Shown here one piece after another: positions 35,139 to 44,044 of a DNA stretch of 64,000 bases. Position 1 is the first letter of the stretch; each line of letters starts with the position of its first letter. Source of the DNA: Streptosporangium sp. NBC_01755 (GTDB taxonomy: Bacteria > Actinomycetota > Actinomycetes > Streptosporangiales > Streptosporangiaceae); the NCBI RefSeq assembly GCF_035917995.1, contig NZ_CP109131.1, positions 124,001 through 188,000 on the forward strand, read 5' to 3'. Made by a program: the position numbers and the translations under genes. Below the pieces are notes generated by a model, which was not told the DNA's origin, ran no database searches, and saw nothing but the letters and a program-made list of their open reading frames with translations.

Positions 35139-35317
35139 TCTCACGGCCGTGGAAGCGGGTTTCTCACGGCCGTGGAAGCGGGTTTCTCACGGCCGTGGAA
35201 GCGGGTTTCTCACGGCCGTGGAAGCGGGTTTCTCACGGCCGTGGAAGCGGGTTTCTCACGGCCGTGGAAGCGGGTTTCTCACGGCCGTGGAAGCGGGTTT
35301 CTCACGGCCGTGGAAGC
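35139..35317. repeat. 23-bp tandem repeat array, left part (8 units)
   Basis: Eight head-to-tail units of 23 bp, nearly identical, each with core TTCTCACGGCCGTGGAAG followed by CGGGT. Each contains the palindrome CACGGCCGTG. The array is interrupted at 35318 by an ISAs1 element and resumes at 36808. There are no spacers, so it is not CRISPR. Confidence 0.95.
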
Positions 35318-36807
35318 CAGGGCCCCGGCGTTCCCGGGTTCTGATGCGGTATGCCGACGTTGAGCGTTTGGCCAGGTGGAACGCGAAAGAGCGCGACTTC
35401 TGCTGATCTTTCGGGTGTCGAAATCCGGAGATCATCGCAGGAGTCGCGCTCGTGTCCCCATCTTCTCTGACCAGTTCCCCGCATGTCTCGTGTCTTGACC
35501 AGCTCGCCGACTTGGCATTGTGGGAGTCCGAACTGGCACCCGATCCGGTCGTGGTGGAATCGGCGTTGATGCGCCGGTTGGCGACGGTTCCCGATCGGCG
35601 GTCTGCTTGCGGTCTGCGCCATCCGCTGGTGGCCATCTTGACGTTGGCCGCGTGCGCGACCCTGGTCGTCGGCGGCGACAGCGTCGCGGCGATCTGGCAG
35701 TGGGCCGCCCGAAGCCCGCAAGCGGCGCTGGAGCGGCTGGGCGCCTACCGTGATCTGTTCACCGGGTTGTTCCTCGTGCCCAGTGAGCGTACCTTCCGCC
35801 GTGTTCTGGCGGAGCTGGACGCCGATGCGCTGGACGCCGCGATCAGCGGCTATGTCGCCGAGGTGATACGGCAGGAGGCTCTGACGCCACAACTGCCCGA
35901 CACTCCCGGCCCCGCCGAACGGGAACAGCGCCGCGCGGCACGACGCCGGCTCAGCCATCCCGCCCCGGCCGGGCTGCTGCCCGCAGCGGCGCTGGACGGC
36001 AAGGCCCTGCGCGGGGCACGCACCAGCGAAGACGGGAGGGTCTTCCTGGTCGGCGCGATCAGCCACGAGCACGGCGTGATCCTGGGCCAGTGTCAGGTCG
36101 CCGGCAAGAAAGGCGAGGGTCCCGCCGCCCGCGCGATGCTGCCCCACCTGCGGGTGGCCGGGATGGTCTTGACCTTGGACGCCCTGCACACCACCAAGAC
36201 CACCGCCCGTCTGATCACCCAGCTGGGCGGCCACTACGTCCTCATCCTCAAGGGCAATCAACCGCTGGCACGCGCCGCCGCGCACGCGCTGTTGTCCGGG
36301 CCGGATGCCGACTGGACGCAAACCACCGCGGTCGATGACGATCACGGGCACGGCCGCAGGGAACGCCGCACCATCCGCACCGCCTCTGCCGATGACGGCC
36401 TCTTCCCCGGCGCCCGGCAAGCCTTCCGGCTCCGCCGCGACGTCGGCGAATTGGATGGCGCCTGGACCAGCAAGGAGATCGTGTTCGGCATCACCAGCCT
36501 GCCCGTTGAATTGGCAGGCCCCGCGCACCTCAACCACTACGAAAGGGCGCACTGGGGGGTGGAAAACCGGCTGAATTGGGTCAGGGACGTCACATTCGCG
36601 GAGGATCATTCCCAGGTCAGGACGGGTACCGCACCCAGAACCCTAGCCAGCCTCCGGAATCTGGCGATCAGCACCATCCGTCTGGCCGGCCGGGCCAACA
36701 TCGCCCACGCTCGCCGCGATCTCCTCGACCACGATGCCGCATTCGCCGTCTACAACATCTGATCAACAGGACGGACTTGGACATAACAATTCAACGCCGG
36801 GGCCCTG
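35318..36807 (+). mobile_element. Complete ISAs1-family insertion sequence
   Basis: 1490 bp bounded by perfect 15-bp inverted repeats, CAGGGCCCCGGCGTT (35318-35332) and AACGCCGGGGCCCTG (36793-36807). A 10-bp target duplication, CCGTGGAAGC, flanks it (35308-35317 and 36808-36817). It inserted into a unit of the 23-bp tandem array. It carries one transposase gene and looks functional. Confidence 0.95.
35452..36762 (+). CDS. ISAs1-family transposase
   Basis: 436-residue DDE transposase. N-terminal DNA-binding region, then a DDE core: first Asp in AALDGKALRGAR, second Asp in LTLDALHTTKT, Glu in HWGVENRLNWVRDVTF. It acts on the 15-bp inverted repeats of its element. The frame is intact. A start at GTG 35452 is likely; the first 20 residues are Ser-rich and a shorter start is possible. 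Confidence 0.93.
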   Translation: MSPSSLTSSPHVSCLDQLADLALWESELAPDPVVVESALMRRLATVPDRRSACGLRHPLVAILTLAACATLVVGGDSVAAIWQWAARSPQAALERLGAYRDLFTGLFLVPSERTFRRVLAELDADALDAAISGYVAEVIRQEALTPQLPDTPGPAEREQRRAARRRLSHPAPAGLLPAAALDGKALRGARTSEDGRVFLVGAISHEHGVILGQCQVAGKKGEGPAARAMLPHLRVAGMVLTLDALHTTKTTARLITQLGGHYVLILKGNQPLARAAAHALLSGPDADWTQTTAVDDDHGHGRRERRTIRTASADDGLFPGARQAFRLRRDVGELDGAWTSKEIVFGITSLPVELAGPAHLNHYERAHWGVENRLNWVRDVTFAEDHSQVRTGTAPRTLASLRNLAISTIRLAGRANIAHARRDLLDHDAAFAVYNI

Positions 36808-36910
36808 CCGTGGAAGCGGGTTTCTCACGGCCGTGGAAGCGGGTTTCTCACGGCCGTGGAAGCGGGTTTCTCACGGCCGTGGAAGCGGGTTTCTCACGGC
36901 CATGGAAGCG
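36808..36910. repeat. 23-bp tandem repeat array, right part (about 4.5 units)
   Basis: Continuation of the array at 35139-35317, beginning with the target duplication CCGTGGAAGC. The last unit has CACGGCCATG, breaking the palindrome, and is followed by the end of the metI remnant. Removing the IS and one target copy gives an array of about 12.5 units. Confidence 0.95.
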
Positions 36911-36967
36911 CTCCCCCGGTCACCCCGGTGTGGCCGCGCGGCGGCAGAAGGTCATCGGCTCGGCCGG

Positions 36968-37993
36968 TCAGTCGCGCGCGAGACGGCGGGCGACGGTGTC
37001 GCCCAGGCTCTGCACGAGTTGCACGACGGCGACCAGCACGACAACGGTGACGATCATGAGGATGGTCTCGAAGCGCTGGTAGCCGTAGCGGATGGCCAGG
37101 TCTCCGAGCCCGCCCCCGCCGATCGCCCCGGCCATCGCCGAGTACGAGATCAGCGCGACCACGGTCACCGTGAGCCCCGCGATCAGGCCGGGCATCGCCT
37201 CGGGCAGCAGCACCTTGCCGACGATGGTCGCGCGCCCGGCCCCCATGGCCTGGGCCGCCTGTACCTTGTCCCTGCCGACCTCGCGCAGCGCGGTCTCCAC
37301 CAGGCGGGCGAAGAACGGCGCCGCGCCGAGCGTCAGCGGGACCACCGCGGCGATGGTGCCGATGGTCGTGCCGACGATCAGCCTGGTGAACGGGATCACC
37401 GCGATCAGCAGGATGGTCAGGCCGAGCTCGCGGTTGAGGCTCTTGAGCAGGGCCAGGATCGACTGCGTGGTGCCGGGGTCGAGCGCCGAGGTGGCCTCGT
37501 CCGACAGCAGGACCGGAGGACTGCCGGCCAGCGCGCGGGCGATGCCGACCCGCTGCTTCTGCCCTCCCGACAGCTGCGCGGGGTGCGCCCCGGCCTTGTC
37601 GGCCAGCCCGACCAGCTCCAGCAACTCGGCGGTCCGCCTGCCGCGCTCGGCCTTTGCCACTCCCATGACCTCCAGCGGGAAGGCGACGTTGCCGGCGACG
37701 GTACGGGAGGAGAGCAGCGCGAAATGCTAGTGGATCATCCCGATCCGCTGCCTCGCCTTGCGCAGGTCCCGCTCGGCCAGGCTCGTCAGCTCCTGACCCG
37801 CCACCGAGACGGTGCCCGAGGTGGGCCGCTCCAGGAGGTTCACGCAGCGCAGCAGGGTGCTCTTACCGGCGCCGCTCTGCCCGAGCACGCCGTATGTCTC
37901 ACCCTCGCGGACGTGGAGGTCGACGCCGTCGACGGCGACCACCTCGCGCCCCCGATCTCGATAGACCTTTCGCAGGTCCGACACGTCAATCAC
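36968..37993 (-). pseudogene. metN-metI deletion fusion (methionine ABC importer remnant)
   Basis: Starts as MetN ATPase (GTG 37993; IDVSDLRKVYRDRGREVVAV, Walker A VLGQSGAGKSTLLRCVNLL). A TAG at 37728-37730 replaces the Gln of [16 protein letters not shown]. The frame continues through the signature [17 protein letters not shown] and [19 protein letters not shown]. Then within [20 protein letters not shown] it passes directly into the MetI permease, which runs to its natural end. Lost are the MetN C-terminus and the MetI N-terminus. No metQ follows. The transporter cannot function from this locus. Confidence 0.9.
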
Positions 37994-38550
37994 TGCTGTA
38001 CCCCAACATGGAACGGATCTCGGCAGGCTTCCGGGGAGGGAGCCGACGGGCGTCCCGGAAGGAGGGCAGGTGGCCCGGACGGTGCGGGAGGAGATGGTCC
38101 AGCGATCAGATCATGGTCTCTGGCCTCGGTCCACACCTGGCCCAACGCAACCCTTATTTACCGTCATTCCCGACATTTTATGTTAAATCGATCGGCCTTC
38201 ACGAACACCCGTGCCCGGAGTCGTCCGGCAGCCCGTCCCCCTCCCCCTCGTTCGTACACCGGGATCGACCGGGGCCGGCACGCGACTCCTCAGCTTCACC
38301 ACCGCTACAAAAACCTCGGCGACAAGGGGGAGGCTTCACCGATCCCGAGATCTCCTCAACCGCCGGAGCGACGTGCTCTACACGGAGAACGCCCTGGTCC
38401 TGGGGTGAGATGACCCGGAGAGGCACTCGGGAACTCAGAGCTTATTTCTTAGCAGGTGCACCACCGAAGCATCCGCTCCACGGGCGGGCCGCAAGCGGCC
38501 AACCCGGCGCAGCCAACCATCAGCGTCGCCGCTACTTCGGAACTTCTCGT
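37994..38550. other. Intergenic region upstream of the metN remnant
   Basis: No gene identified. An AT-rich patch at 38150-38195 (TTATTTACCG, ATTTTATGTTAAATCGAT) is unusual for this genome. A frame through 38280-38400 looks weakly coding but has no start or relative. I looked for a SAM riboswitch before metN and did not see one. It ends in TCTCGTCTAG, the target of the first IS1182-type element. Confidence 0.4.
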
Positions 38551-38554
38551 CTAG

Positions 38555-40247
38555 AAGTGCACTGAAGATCTTGGTTTGAGTGGATATCGGCGCGGAGCAG
38601 GCGCCCCGGCGGCTTATGCAGTGGCGGGGTTCAGTGCCCAGGCGCCGCCTGTGTGGGTGAGTCCGAGGTTGATGAGGCGGCGGAGGTTGAGTGCGGCAGC
38701 GCGGTTGTGGAGCCAGATGTTGTTCTTGAGGACGCCGCGGTAGGGAACGCGACGGTTGCCTTTGGCGACCAGCCAGGCGATGGCGCGTTCGACGGGTGGT
38801 CGCCAGCGGCGGTACTCCTGCTGCCATCGCTGACTGGTGGCGGCCTGCTGCCGGGCGGTTTTGAGGAGGTCATAGTGGGGGTGGACGTTGAAGGTGCGTC
38901 CGGTCTTGGACGTGGTGCAGCGTTCGCGCAGTGGGCAGGTGCGGCACAGGATCTTGAACTGGGCCTGGCGGTTACCACCTGCCAGCGGGCGGCCGAGGGT
39001 TTTGGTGTGGCCTGCCGGGCAGGTGACGCGGCCGGTTTGGGTGTCGACCTGGAAATCGTCGGTGGTGAAGCCGCCGGGGACGGCTTGGCGTAGCGGCGGC
39101 GGCTTGATCACCAGGGTGTGGCCGTCGGCTTGGAGGGTCTGTCGCAGGTCGCCGGTGCCGTAGGCGGTGTCGCCCAGTACCGTCAGGGCATCGTCGTCGC
39201 CGGCGAGGAGGCTTCGGGCGACGGCGGCCTCGTGGTTGTCCGCGCCGCTGCCCGCGGTGAGGGCGACCTCGGTGAACAGCCCCGCCTCGGGCTCGAACGC
39301 GGCATGTGCGCGAAAGCCGTCCTGGTGGCGGGTGCGGTTCTTGTGGATGTGGCGGGCCTCGGGGTCGACCGTGGACACGATGCGGTCGTGGGCGGTGCGC
39401 CGGGCGATCCGCCATCGGCCGTCGGAGCCGTCGGCGGGCTCGACGTCTTGTCCTGCGACCAGTGCCAGCAGTCCGAGGGCGCCTGCCGCCGTCTCGCCGA
39501 GCGGTTGGCCGGGCACGTGAGCGATGAGATTAAGGGCGTCGGTGACCAGGGCGTCGACCAGTGTGTCCCGCGCCTGCTGGTCGTTCCAGGCGATCTTCGG
39601 CTTGCCGGGGTCGGTGTAGTCGTGGGCGGTGCACCACTGGGCGGCGACCGGCTCGGCGCCGGGGACGTCGCGGATGACCCGGCGGATCGCGGCGATGAGC
39701 TGGGTGACGGTGTCCTGGGTGGCGACCGCGTCGTCCAGCACGGTGGAGTCCAACGCCCGGCGCTGCCTGCCTTTGAGGACGCCGGTGGCCGCGACGACTT
39801 CCCTGACCTTGGTGAACAGCCGGTTCGGATCGGCCGAGCGCTGCAGGCGCCGTCGGAAGTAGGTCAACAGCGACGGGTCGAACGCGGTGTCGTACAGACC
39901 CAGGCCGCAGGCGGCCTTCCACCTCAGGTCACAACGCAGTTCCTGAACCGTCTCGAAGTCCGACAGCCCGTGCAGGCTCTGCAGGACGATCACTGTGGCG
40001 AGCACCTGCGGCGGCATGCTCGGCCGCCCGTTCGCCGAGGGATACATGTCCGTGAACATGTCTGCTGGGAACAGCGTCTGCCGATGTTCGGCCAGGAACG
40101 CGAAAACGCTCCCGGCTGGGATCAGCTCCCGGCAGGTCTGCCACACATCCGGCCCTACCGGTTCTCCAGCCCATTCACCCTGCACGCAACGAGTCTGGCC
40201 CCGAATCATCCGAGGCGGGACCAGAACGCAAGATTTTCAGTGCACTT
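38555..40247 (-). mobile_element. IS1182-family element, copy 1 of 3 in tandem
   Basis: 1693 bp. The left end AAGTGCACTGAAGATCTTG and right end (reverse complement AAGTGCACTGAAAATCTTG) form an inverted repeat with one mismatch. It is flanked by CTAG on both sides (38551-38554 and 40248-40251). The transposase gene is on the minus strand. Confidence 0.93.
38614..40209 (-). CDS. IS1182-family transposase, copy 1
   Basis: 531-residue DDE transposase. N-terminal domain with FLAEHRQTLFPADMF and RPSMPPQVLATVIVLQSLHG. DDE residues lie in RRALDSTVLDDAV (Asp), TVLGDTAYGTGDLR (Asp) and RPPVERAIAWLVAKGNRR (Glu). A Cys-rich insert (RVTCPAGH, CRTCPLRERC) may bind zinc. The frame is intact and identical to the next two copies. 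Confidence 0.93.
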   Translation of the reverse strand: MIRGQTRCVQGEWAGEPVGPDVWQTCRELIPAGSVFAFLAEHRQTLFPADMFTDMYPSANGRPSMPPQVLATVIVLQSLHGLSDFETVQELRCDLRWKAACGLGLYDTAFDPSLLTYFRRRLQRSADPNRLFTKVREVVAATGVLKGRQRRALDSTVLDDAVATQDTVTQLIAAIRRVIRDVPGAEPVAAQWCTAHDYTDPGKPKIAWNDQQARDTLVDALVTDALNLIAHVPGQPLGETAAGALGLLALVAGQDVEPADGSDGRWRIARRTAHDRIVSTVDPEARHIHKNRTRHQDGFRAHAAFEPEAGLFTEVALTAGSGADNHEAAVARSLLAGDDDALTVLGDTAYGTGDLRQTLQADGHTLVIKPPPLRQAVPGGFTTDDFQVDTQTGRVTCPAGHTKTLGRPLAGGNRQAQFKILCRTCPLRERCTTSKTGRTFNVHPHYDLLKTARQQAATSQRWQQEYRRWRPPVERAIAWLVAKGNRRVPYRGVLKNNIWLHNRAAALNLRRLINLGLTHTGGAWALNPATA

Positions 40248-40251
40248 CTAG

Positions 40252-41944
40252 AAGTGCACTGAAGATCTTGGTTTGAGTGGATATCGGCGCGGAGCAGGCG
40301 CCCCGGCGGCTTATGCAGTGGCGGGGTTCAGTGCCCAGGCGCCGCCTGTGTGGGTGAGTCCGAGGTTGATGAGGCGGCGGAGGTTGAGTGCGGCAGCGCG
40401 GTTGTGGAGCCAGATGTTGTTCTTGAGGACGCCGCGGTAGGGAACGCGACGGTTGCCTTTGGCGACCAGCCAGGCGATGGCGCGTTCGACGGGTGGTCGC
40501 CAGCGGCGGTACTCCTGCTGCCATCGCTGACTGGTGGCGGCCTGCTGCCGGGCGGTTTTGAGGAGGTCATAGTGGGGGTGGACGTTGAAGGTGCGTCCGG
40601 TCTTGGACGTGGTGCAGCGTTCGCGCAGTGGGCAGGTGCGGCACAGGATCTTGAACTGGGCCTGGCGGTTACCACCTGCCAGCGGGCGGCCGAGGGTTTT
40701 GGTGTGGCCTGCCGGGCAGGTGACGCGGCCGGTTTGGGTGTCGACCTGGAAATCGTCGGTGGTGAAGCCGCCGGGGACGGCTTGGCGTAGCGGCGGCGGC
40801 TTGATCACCAGGGTGTGGCCGTCGGCTTGGAGGGTCTGTCGCAGGTCGCCGGTGCCGTAGGCGGTGTCGCCCAGTACCGTCAGGGCATCGTCGTCGCCGG
40901 CGAGGAGGCTTCGGGCGACGGCGGCCTCGTGGTTGTCCGCGCCGCTGCCCGCGGTGAGGGCGACCTCGGTGAACAGCCCCGCCTCGGGCTCGAACGCGGC
41001 ATGTGCGCGAAAGCCGTCCTGGTGGCGGGTGCGGTTCTTGTGGATGTGGCGGGCCTCGGGGTCGACCGTGGACACGATGCGGTCGTGGGCGGTGCGCCGG
41101 GCGATCCGCCATCGGCCGTCGGAGCCGTCGGCGGGCTCGACGTCTTGTCCTGCGACCAGTGCCAGCAGTCCGAGGGCGCCTGCCGCCGTCTCGCCGAGCG
41201 GTTGGCCGGGCACGTGAGCGATGAGATTAAGGGCGTCGGTGACCAGGGCGTCGACCAGTGTGTCCCGCGCCTGCTGGTCGTTCCAGGCGATCTTCGGCTT
41301 GCCGGGGTCGGTGTAGTCGTGGGCGGTGCACCACTGGGCGGCGACCGGCTCGGCGCCGGGGACGTCGCGGATGACCCGGCGGATCGCGGCGATGAGCTGG
41401 GTGACGGTGTCCTGGGTGGCGACCGCGTCGTCCAGCACGGTGGAGTCCAACGCCCGGCGCTGCCTGCCTTTGAGGACGCCGGTGGCCGCGACGACTTCCC
41501 TGACCTTGGTGAACAGCCGGTTCGGATCGGCCGAGCGCTGCAGGCGCCGTCGGAAGTAGGTCAACAGCGACGGGTCGAACGCGGTGTCGTACAGACCCAG
41601 GCCGCAGGCGGCCTTCCACCTCAGGTCACAACGCAGTTCCTGAACCGTCTCGAAGTCCGACAGCCCGTGCAGGCTCTGCAGGACGATCACTGTGGCGAGC
41701 ACCTGCGGCGGCATGCTCGGCCGCCCGTTCGCCGAGGGATACATGTCCGTGAACATGTCTGCTGGGAACAGCGTCTGCCGATGTTCGGCCAGGAACGCGA
41801 AAACGCTCCCGGCTGGGATCAGCTCCCGGCAGGTCTGCCACACATCCGGCCCTACCGGTTCTCCAGCCCATTCACCCTGCACGCAACGAGTCTGGCCCCG
41901 AATCATCCGAGGCGGGACCAGAACGCAAGATTTTCAGTGCACTT
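40252..41944 (-). mobile_element. IS1182-family element, copy 2 of 3 in tandem
   Basis: Second head-to-tail copy; exact period 1697 bp (1693-bp element plus CTAG). The abutting ends around each CTAG create a perfect 28-bp palindrome whose left half is TTCAGTGCACTTCT. No difference from copy 1 was seen. Confidence 0.93.
40311..41906 (-). CDS. IS1182-family transposase, copy 2
   Basis: 531 residues, identical in sequence to the copy 1 and copy 3 proteins. Read leftward, its upstream region is the junction palindrome formed with copy 3, which could supply a hybrid promoter. Confidence 0.93.
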   Translation of the reverse strand: MIRGQTRCVQGEWAGEPVGPDVWQTCRELIPAGSVFAFLAEHRQTLFPADMFTDMYPSANGRPSMPPQVLATVIVLQSLHGLSDFETVQELRCDLRWKAACGLGLYDTAFDPSLLTYFRRRLQRSADPNRLFTKVREVVAATGVLKGRQRRALDSTVLDDAVATQDTVTQLIAAIRRVIRDVPGAEPVAAQWCTAHDYTDPGKPKIAWNDQQARDTLVDALVTDALNLIAHVPGQPLGETAAGALGLLALVAGQDVEPADGSDGRWRIARRTAHDRIVSTVDPEARHIHKNRTRHQDGFRAHAAFEPEAGLFTEVALTAGSGADNHEAAVARSLLAGDDDALTVLGDTAYGTGDLRQTLQADGHTLVIKPPPLRQAVPGGFTTDDFQVDTQTGRVTCPAGHTKTLGRPLAGGNRQAQFKILCRTCPLRERCTTSKTGRTFNVHPHYDLLKTARQQAATSQRWQQEYRRWRPPVERAIAWLVAKGNRRVPYRGVLKNNIWLHNRAAALNLRRLINLGLTHTGGAWALNPATA

Positions 41945-41948
41945 CTAG

Positions 41949-43641
41949 AAGTGCACTGAAGATCTTGGTTTGAGTGGATATCGGCGCGGAGCAGGCGCCC
42001 CGGCGGCTTATGCAGTGGCGGGGTTCAGTGCCCAGGCGCCGCCTGTGTGGGTGAGTCCGAGGTTGATGAGGCGGCGGAGGTTGAGTGCGGCAGCGCGGTT
42101 GTGGAGCCAGATGTTGTTCTTGAGGACGCCGCGGTAGGGAACGCGACGGTTGCCTTTGGCGACCAGCCAGGCGATGGCGCGTTCGACGGGTGGTCGCCAG
42201 CGGCGGTACTCCTGCTGCCATCGCTGACTGGTGGCGGCCTGCTGCCGGGCGGTTTTGAGGAGGTCATAGTGGGGGTGGACGTTGAAGGTGCGTCCGGTCT
42301 TGGACGTGGTGCAGCGTTCGCGCAGTGGGCAGGTGCGGCACAGGATCTTGAACTGGGCCTGGCGGTTACCACCTGCCAGCGGGCGGCCGAGGGTTTTGGT
42401 GTGGCCTGCCGGGCAGGTGACGCGGCCGGTTTGGGTGTCGACCTGGAAATCGTCGGTGGTGAAGCCGCCGGGGACGGCTTGGCGTAGCGGCGGCGGCTTG
42501 ATCACCAGGGTGTGGCCGTCGGCTTGGAGGGTCTGTCGCAGGTCGCCGGTGCCGTAGGCGGTGTCGCCCAGTACCGTCAGGGCATCGTCGTCGCCGGCGA
42601 GGAGGCTTCGGGCGACGGCGGCCTCGTGGTTGTCCGCGCCGCTGCCCGCGGTGAGGGCGACCTCGGTGAACAGCCCCGCCTCGGGCTCGAACGCGGCATG
42701 TGCGCGAAAGCCGTCCTGGTGGCGGGTGCGGTTCTTGTGGATGTGGCGGGCCTCGGGGTCGACCGTGGACACGATGCGGTCGTGGGCGGTGCGCCGGGCG
42801 ATCCGCCATCGGCCGTCGGAGCCGTCGGCGGGCTCGACGTCTTGTCCTGCGACCAGTGCCAGCAGTCCGAGGGCGCCTGCCGCCGTCTCGCCGAGCGGTT
42901 GGCCGGGCACGTGAGCGATGAGATTAAGGGCGTCGGTGACCAGGGCGTCGACCAGTGTGTCCCGCGCCTGCTGGTCGTTCCAGGCGATCTTCGGCTTGCC
43001 GGGGTCGGTGTAGTCGTGGGCGGTGCACCACTGGGCGGCGACCGGCTCGGCGCCGGGGACGTCGCGGATGACCCGGCGGATCGCGGCGATGAGCTGGGTG
43101 ACGGTGTCCTGGGTGGCGACCGCGTCGTCCAGCACGGTGGAGTCCAACGCCCGGCGCTGCCTGCCTTTGAGGACGCCGGTGGCCGCGACGACTTCCCTGA
43201 CCTTGGTGAACAGCCGGTTCGGATCGGCCGAGCGCTGCAGGCGCCGTCGGAAGTAGGTCAACAGCGACGGGTCGAACGCGGTGTCGTACAGACCCAGGCC
43301 GCAGGCGGCCTTCCACCTCAGGTCACAACGCAGTTCCTGAACCGTCTCGAAGTCCGACAGCCCGTGCAGGCTCTGCAGGACGATCACTGTGGCGAGCACC
43401 TGCGGCGGCATGCTCGGCCGCCCGTTCGCCGAGGGATACATGTCCGTGAACATGTCTGCTGGGAACAGCGTCTGCCGATGTTCGGCCAGGAACGCGAAAA
43501 CGCTCCCGGCTGGGATCAGCTCCCGGCAGGTCTGCCACACATCCGGCCCTACCGGTTCTCCAGCCCATTCACCCTGCACGCAACGAGTCTGGCCCCGAAT
43601 CATCCGAGGCGGGACCAGAACGCAAGATTTTCAGTGCACTT
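41949..43641 (-). mobile_element. IS1182-family element, copy 3 of 3 in tandem
   Basis: Third copy, bounded by CTAG at 41945-41948 and 43642-43645. To the right the sequence becomes CCCGGACCCTCC, unrelated to the element. Three identical copies imply very recent amplification or a circle-mediated insertion; an assembly duplication should also be considered. Confidence 0.93.
42008..43603 (-). CDS. IS1182-family transposase, copy 3
   Basis: 531 residues, identical to copies 1 and 2. It is the only copy whose upstream side faces unique DNA rather than another IS end. Confidence 0.93.
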   Translation of the reverse strand: MIRGQTRCVQGEWAGEPVGPDVWQTCRELIPAGSVFAFLAEHRQTLFPADMFTDMYPSANGRPSMPPQVLATVIVLQSLHGLSDFETVQELRCDLRWKAACGLGLYDTAFDPSLLTYFRRRLQRSADPNRLFTKVREVVAATGVLKGRQRRALDSTVLDDAVATQDTVTQLIAAIRRVIRDVPGAEPVAAQWCTAHDYTDPGKPKIAWNDQQARDTLVDALVTDALNLIAHVPGQPLGETAAGALGLLALVAGQDVEPADGSDGRWRIARRTAHDRIVSTVDPEARHIHKNRTRHQDGFRAHAAFEPEAGLFTEVALTAGSGADNHEAAVARSLLAGDDDALTVLGDTAYGTGDLRQTLQADGHTLVIKPPPLRQAVPGGFTTDDFQVDTQTGRVTCPAGHTKTLGRPLAGGNRQAQFKILCRTCPLRERCTTSKTGRTFNVHPHYDLLKTARQQAATSQRWQQEYRRWRPPVERAIAWLVAKGNRRVPYRGVLKNNIWLHNRAAALNLRRLINLGLTHTGGAWALNPATA

Positions 43642-43645
43642 CTAG

Positions 43646-43997
43646 CCCGGACCCTCCTCGCCCCCGGTTCACTGCCCACCGCTCGGGTTCGTGCGACCAG
43701 GGGGAGTAGCTCTGCCGTTCGCCGCCTCAGCGCGTCCAGGCGGGCGTTGACGGTCGCGGCGGCGGTGCCCCAGCGAGCGGCGAACCAGGCGGCGAGGTGG
43801 TCGGTGCCGGCCTCGCCCTCAAGTTCGGTCTACGGAACGAAGCGCTGGTCATGCCAGTACGGATCCCGTAGCGGGACGATCCGCTGGGCGAAGTCGTCCT
43901 TGATCGCCCGCATCCTCGCCCCCGGCGCGTAGAAGCGGCCCTTGGTCTCCCCGTACGACATGAGCCGGCCCTTGGCCGCCAGATCGGGCAGCCGGAC
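43646..43997 (-). pseudogene. Degraded gene of unknown family beside the IS tandem
   Basis: On the minus strand two coherent fragments are visible: an N-side piece near 43960-43845 (LPDLAAKGRLMSYGETKGRF, then YAPGARMRAIKDDFAQRIVP), ended by TAG after HDQRFVP, and a continuing piece (GTDHLAAWFAARWGTAAATV, NARLDALRRRTAELLPLVAR). The first resembles a winged-helix end of a larger protein, perhaps Fic-like, but I am not confident. The IS1182 tandem lies at its 3' side. Confidence 0.4.
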
Positions 43998-44027
43998 GGC
44001 CCGCCCCCTCCGGTGAGGGGGCGGGCC
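43998..44027 (-). terminator. Terminator of lon
   Basis: Perfect 13-bp stem, GGCCCGCCCCCTC (43998-44010) with GAGGGGGCGGGCC (44015-44027), and a 4-nt loop, 18 nt beyond the lon stop codon. Confidence 0.8.
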
Positions 44028-44044
44028 GTGGTGCGGGCCGTGGG

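Noticed and set aside
35139..35317. CRISPR array
   Set aside because: Units are contiguous 23-mers with no spacers and no cas genes nearby.
37994..38200. SAM riboswitch before metN
   Set aside because: Looked for SAM-type conserved cores (AGRGYGG-like or SAM-II/IV blocks) on the minus strand; none seen.
36734..38413. 559-codon plus-strand frame
   Set aside because: Runs through the 23-bp repeat and antisense to the metN-metI remnant; no domain and no start signal.
39118..40251. 377-codon plus-strand frames in each IS1182 copy
   Set aside because: Antisense shadows of the transposase, repeated three times only because the element is.
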